Origin: CAJXOW01 sp964421495
Lineage (GTDB): Bacteria; Bacteroidota; Rhodothermia; Balneolales; Balneolaceae
DNA: 16,136 bases
Assembly (NCBI GenBank): GCA_964421495.1
Contig: CAYQXO010000062.1
Location: 1 to 16,136, forward strand
Reading direction: 5' to 3'
Shown here: piece after piece, positions 13,838 to 16,136 of the stretch
How positions within the stretch are numbered: position 1 is the first letter of the stretch
Layout: each line of letters begins with the position of its first letter
The notes under the pieces: generated by a model
Told to the model about the DNA's origin: nothing
Database searches by the model: none
Seen by the model: the letters and a program-made list of their open reading frames with translations, nothing else
Translations under genes and position numbers: made by a program

Positions 13838-15256
13838 CTATTCCATGCTCAAAGGAATACTCTCCAGCGTGTGAAAATTATGGAAGACGGTTTCCCCTCT
13901 GCCCACTTGAAAGTCAAACTGGTGTTCTTTGCTTTGGTTTTGCCGGGGCGAGTGGGTTTTTAGCTTGACCTGGTTCTGTCCTGCACTTAGTGGAACGCGG
14001 GCATAGGATATGCTGTACGGCAGGGTTTGCCAGTTCCGTGTATCTGCTTTTTCAGAGGCGGCATTAATTACGGAAAGCAGGGTACCAAGATGTTGATTTT
14101 TACTCCTCAGCTTTTCCTCCGACGCCTGTTTCAGGGCCAGGCGAAGAAGGGAGTTACCCAATTCCCGCACCATTCGATCTTCCAGCGTTTTGCGGGCTAT
14201 TTCATTGATGTTTTCCGCCATTTCCAGCCTATGGGTTTTATCCCCCGAAACCAGCTCGGCGGATTGATAGTACGGTCTTCTTTCCCGATAGGTCGGAAAG
14301 GCGACCCTGACAAACTTCAGGTCTTCCAACCCTCCTGAATCCCGTCCCCTTGATTCCAGTGGAAATGGGAAACTCAAGCCATACTCTTCATTCACAAACA
14401 TGACGAACCCACCCTGTCCCTTGACGATAAAAAAGTTAATGCTCCATTCATCTTTCACCGGACCCAACCCGTTATGCCAGAAAAAAACCAGCTCACCCTC
14501 TTTGTTTTCAGGGGATTCGTATTCCATGTTGAACTCCTTCTCGTACCGTTCAAGCTCCTCGGTAAATCCATTTAAATAGGCCGTTCGGAGCAAATCCTTT
14601 TTCAGTTGCCCGGGGACACTCGTATCGAAGTGTTTACTGTAGTCCTCTTCATAAGCTTCATAGGCGTTGCGATAAGCGATAAAGGCGTTATTGACATCGC
14701 CGGAGGCCTCATACACGATCCCCATCAGGTTCATGGCAAACGCATCCCGCTGATACCGGTTCTTTCTGTTTTCATAGCGATCATTCATCTGGTTGAGCCG
14801 GTTATTCAGCCGGCGGCACTCCACCAGGGCCTCCTCATATTGCTGCATCCGCAGAAAATTCAGGGCCTTGTAATAGTGAACCAGCACCAATTCATGGTCC
14901 TCTCCCGTATAGGGCTTTGTCATGGGATTGGTAAACAGGCTCGCGAGCTCTATCGCGTAGTTTTTTCGATAGTCTTCTGAGAAGATATAGGCCTTTTCCA
15001 GGTACTGGTTACTTTCTTCGTATTCGCCCAGCATCTGCAATACCACTCCTTTCTGAAAATAATATAGCAGCTTGTCTTTATCCTTGACCTTCTTACTGCT
15101 TTTATTCAGCGTTTTATTCGCCTCTTCGATCTCCCCTTGCACAAAACGTTCCTGGAAGACCCGATTCTTCTGGTAGTAAGTGGCGCAGCCCGAAGCAAAT
15201 ACAAAAAGCAGTAATCCGACCACGAATACAAGCCTTTTGCAAAGAATGTTCTTCAA
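13838..15256 (-). CDS. COG3014-type TPR lipoprotein, partner of LpoB-like protein
   Basis: A 472-residue lipoprotein with a TTG start at 15256. This is the only start giving the signal peptide (LLLFVFASGC, Cys24), and it lies 11 bases after the LpoB-like stop codon. After CATYYQKNRVF come helical repeats of TPR character: KLLYYFQKGVVLQMLGEYEE, LVLVHYYKALNFLRMQQYEEALVECRRLN and the AFAMNLMGIVYEASGDVNNAFIAYRNAYEAY region (about 62-205). A beta-rich C-terminal half follows, containing GELVFFWHNGLGPVKDE. This is the pattern of COG3014 proteins, which are commonly found beside COG3417 (LpoB-like) genes. The biochemical function is unknown; a role at the outer membrane with its partner is inferred from the gene pair. 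The tail (QFDFQVGRGETVFHNFHTLES) is intact. Confidence 0.8.
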   Translation of the reverse strand: MKNILCKRLVFVVGLLLFVFASGCATYYQKNRVFQERFVQGEIEEANKTLNKSSKKVKDKDKLLYYFQKGVVLQMLGEYEESNQYLEKAYIFSEDYRKNYAIELASLFTNPMTKPYTGEDHELVLVHYYKALNFLRMQQYEEALVECRRLNNRLNQMNDRYENRKNRYQRDAFAMNLMGIVYEASGDVNNAFIAYRNAYEAYEEDYSKHFDTSVPGQLKKDLLRTAYLNGFTEELERYEKEFNMEYESPENKEGELVFFWHNGLGPVKDEWSINFFIVKGQGGFVMFVNEEYGLSFPFPLESRGRDSGGLEDLKFVRVAFPTYRERRPYYQSAELVSGDKTHRLEMAENINEIARKTLEDRMVRELGNSLLRLALKQASEEKLRSKNQHLGTLLSVINAASEKADTRNWQTLPYSISYARVPLSAGQNQVKLKTHSPRQNQSKEHQFDFQVGRGETVFHNFHTLESIPLSME

Positions 15257-15267
15257 TAGTTATCCGC

Positions 15268-15849
15268 TTATTTAACCACTTTCTTAATCTTCTTGTTTCC
15301 GATCCAGACCTTTTCATTGGTTTCGATATTCGTCAACTCAAGGTCCACCTGGTAATACACCAGTTTTTGTCTCCTGTTGGAATCCGTAATGGAGTTAACC
15401 ACGCCCTGGAGGATAAAATCCGCTCCCTGTTCCTGTCCCCATTTCTTTATAGTCGAAGCGGAGGCAAACTCCTGTTGGTCGGCCCGCTCGTCGCGCAACT
15501 GCTCCCGCGCCTCCCCGGCCTGAACAATCCTCGCCTCGCCGGAATTGAGCACTTCCCGTTCGATATCCTTGATGAACGTCTGCGTACTGATGTGTTCGCT
15601 GCTTTTGTTCTTCACCGTTCCCACGATCAGAGTCGGCCGTTTTCCCTGTTGCTCAACAAACTCCGACAGCCACGGGCGGGTCAGGGCATCTTTCACCATT
15701 TCTTCAGATACCAGCCGGGAATCGGTGTCATTCCATCGGCCACTCAAATCAACTTGTTCGCCTTCATCGAGCCTCGTTACCTGCTTCACACAGCTCGTTG
15801 CCAGTATCCCCGTCAGAAAGATCACGCTCAATATGATTATTTGTCTCAT
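15268..15849 (-). CDS. LpoB-like lipoprotein (COG3417)
   Basis: A 193-residue lipoprotein. The signal peptide MRQIIILSVIFLTGILATSC ends at Cys20. The mature part begins with the stretch DLSGRWNDTDSRLVSEEMV (34-52), which is very characteristic of LpoB-like proteins, followed by PTLIVGTVKNKSSEHISTQTF (72-92), the FILQGVVNSITD segment (about 145-156) and the ending NEKVWIGNKKIKKVVK. In Escherichia coli LpoB activates the cell-wall synthase PBP1b across the periplasm. In this phylum the relatives are widespread but their target is not established, so only the family is claimed. It is the first gene of the unit with the COG3014-type gene. No Shine-Dalgarno sequence is visible before its ATG. Confidence 0.85.
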   Translation of the reverse strand: MRQIIILSVIFLTGILATSCVKQVTRLDEGEQVDLSGRWNDTDSRLVSEEMVKDALTRPWLSEFVEQQGKRPTLIVGTVKNKSSEHISTQTFIKDIEREVLNSGEARIVQAGEAREQLRDERADQQEFASASTIKKWGQEQGADFILQGVVNSITDSNRRQKLVYYQVDLELTNIETNEKVWIGNKKIKKVVK

Positions 15850-16017
15850 GTCTATCTTTTTAAATGTTTAAAAATATATTCCAGTTAAACGCCGGACCGT
15901 ATCGAATGTTGTTTCGGTTGAATTAAATTTTGCACTTAGTTATTTAATATTAAATGCAATTTATTCTGTAAATCAGGGAATTGTCAGATGAATCATTGTT
16001 AAATCTCATTATCCACT
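15850..16017. other. Divergent promoter region with a 14-bp palindrome
   Basis: This AT-rich gap separates the LpoB-like gene from the partial plus-strand gene. It contains the perfect palindrome ATTTAATATTAAAT (15942-15955), flanked by TTTGCA (15929-15934) and TGCAAT (15955-15960), which also face each other. It is a candidate operator acting on both genes; the regulator is not known. Confidence 0.4.
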
Positions 16018-16136
16018 ATGTTCTCCAATAAACATAACCGCTGGAAAACCCTGGAGCGATGGAGTCCCACGCTCTTATATATAGCCGGAATTGTAAAAAT
16101 TTATTTCCTATTGCAAAATGTAGACGCTCTCAGGCT
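16018..16136 (+). CDS. Partial gene running off the right edge
   Basis: The ATG at 16018 opens a frame that remains open for 39 codons to the window end. The peptide begins MFSNKHNRWKTLERWSPT and continues with a hydrophobic run (LLYIAGIVKIYFLL, about 19-32), as in a protein with an N-terminal membrane anchor. There is no cysteine for a lipoprotein. The family cannot be recognised. No clear Shine-Dalgarno sequence is seen. Its position divergent to the LpoB-like gene with a palindrome between them supports a real gene. Confidence 0.45.
   Translation, partial: MFSNKHNRWKTLERWSPTLLYIAGIVKIYFLLQNVDALR

Overview
The window looks like chromosomal DNA from a Gram-negative bacterium of the Bacteroidota/Balneolota/Rhodothermota group. 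This is inferred from the SusC/SusD pair, many lipoprotein signal peptides, AT-rich intergenic DNA around balanced-GC genes, a Balneola-type GAF-kinase remnant and the LpoB/COG3014 lipoprotein pair. No rRNA, tRNA, CRISPR array, complete insertion sequence or phage gene is visible.

Left part (1-2400). A gene that starts inside the window and runs off the left edge (minus strand, signal-peptide-like N-terminus) is followed by a FrnE-type DsbA-family oxidoreductase on the plus strand. It converges on a two-gene minus-strand unit: a small DUF1858 protein, then a fatty acid hydroxylase/sterol desaturase-family di-iron membrane enzyme. The space between the two convergent stop codons is filled by a 152-bp imperfect palindrome. 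The DUF1858 promoter region carries a good Fur-box-like 19-mer and a second AT-rich palindrome.

Centre (2600-11050). A minus-strand carbohydrate-utilisation locus runs susC-type TonB-dependent transporter, susD-type lipoprotein, a GH130-family lipoprotein, a sugar-porter MFS symporter and a PfkB (fructokinase-like) sugar kinase. The reading is: capture and import of a glycan fragment across the outer membrane, cleavage outside the cytoplasm by the GH130 enzyme (by family, probably a beta-mannoside), proton-coupled uptake of the released sugar, and phosphorylation in the cytoplasm. A promoter-like pair lies about 140 nt upstream of susC. No dedicated regulator of the locus is inside the window.

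Right part (11060-16136). A long AT-rich spacer leads to a shrunken histidine-kinase gene (start of a GAF domain joined in frame to the end of a HATPase domain). It converges on a small three-helix membrane protein gene. Upstream of that on the minus strand are an M20-family (PM20D1-like) peptidase lipoprotein, a COG3014-type TPR lipoprotein with a TTG start, and an LpoB-like lipoprotein. A divergent plus-strand gene runs off the right edge.

The most notable items are the stop-to-stop palindrome with a GIY-YIG-like peptide at its core, the exported GH130 paired with a fructokinase-like enzyme, the in-frame deleted kinase, and the Fur-like site in front of a DUF1858/di-iron hydroxylase operon.
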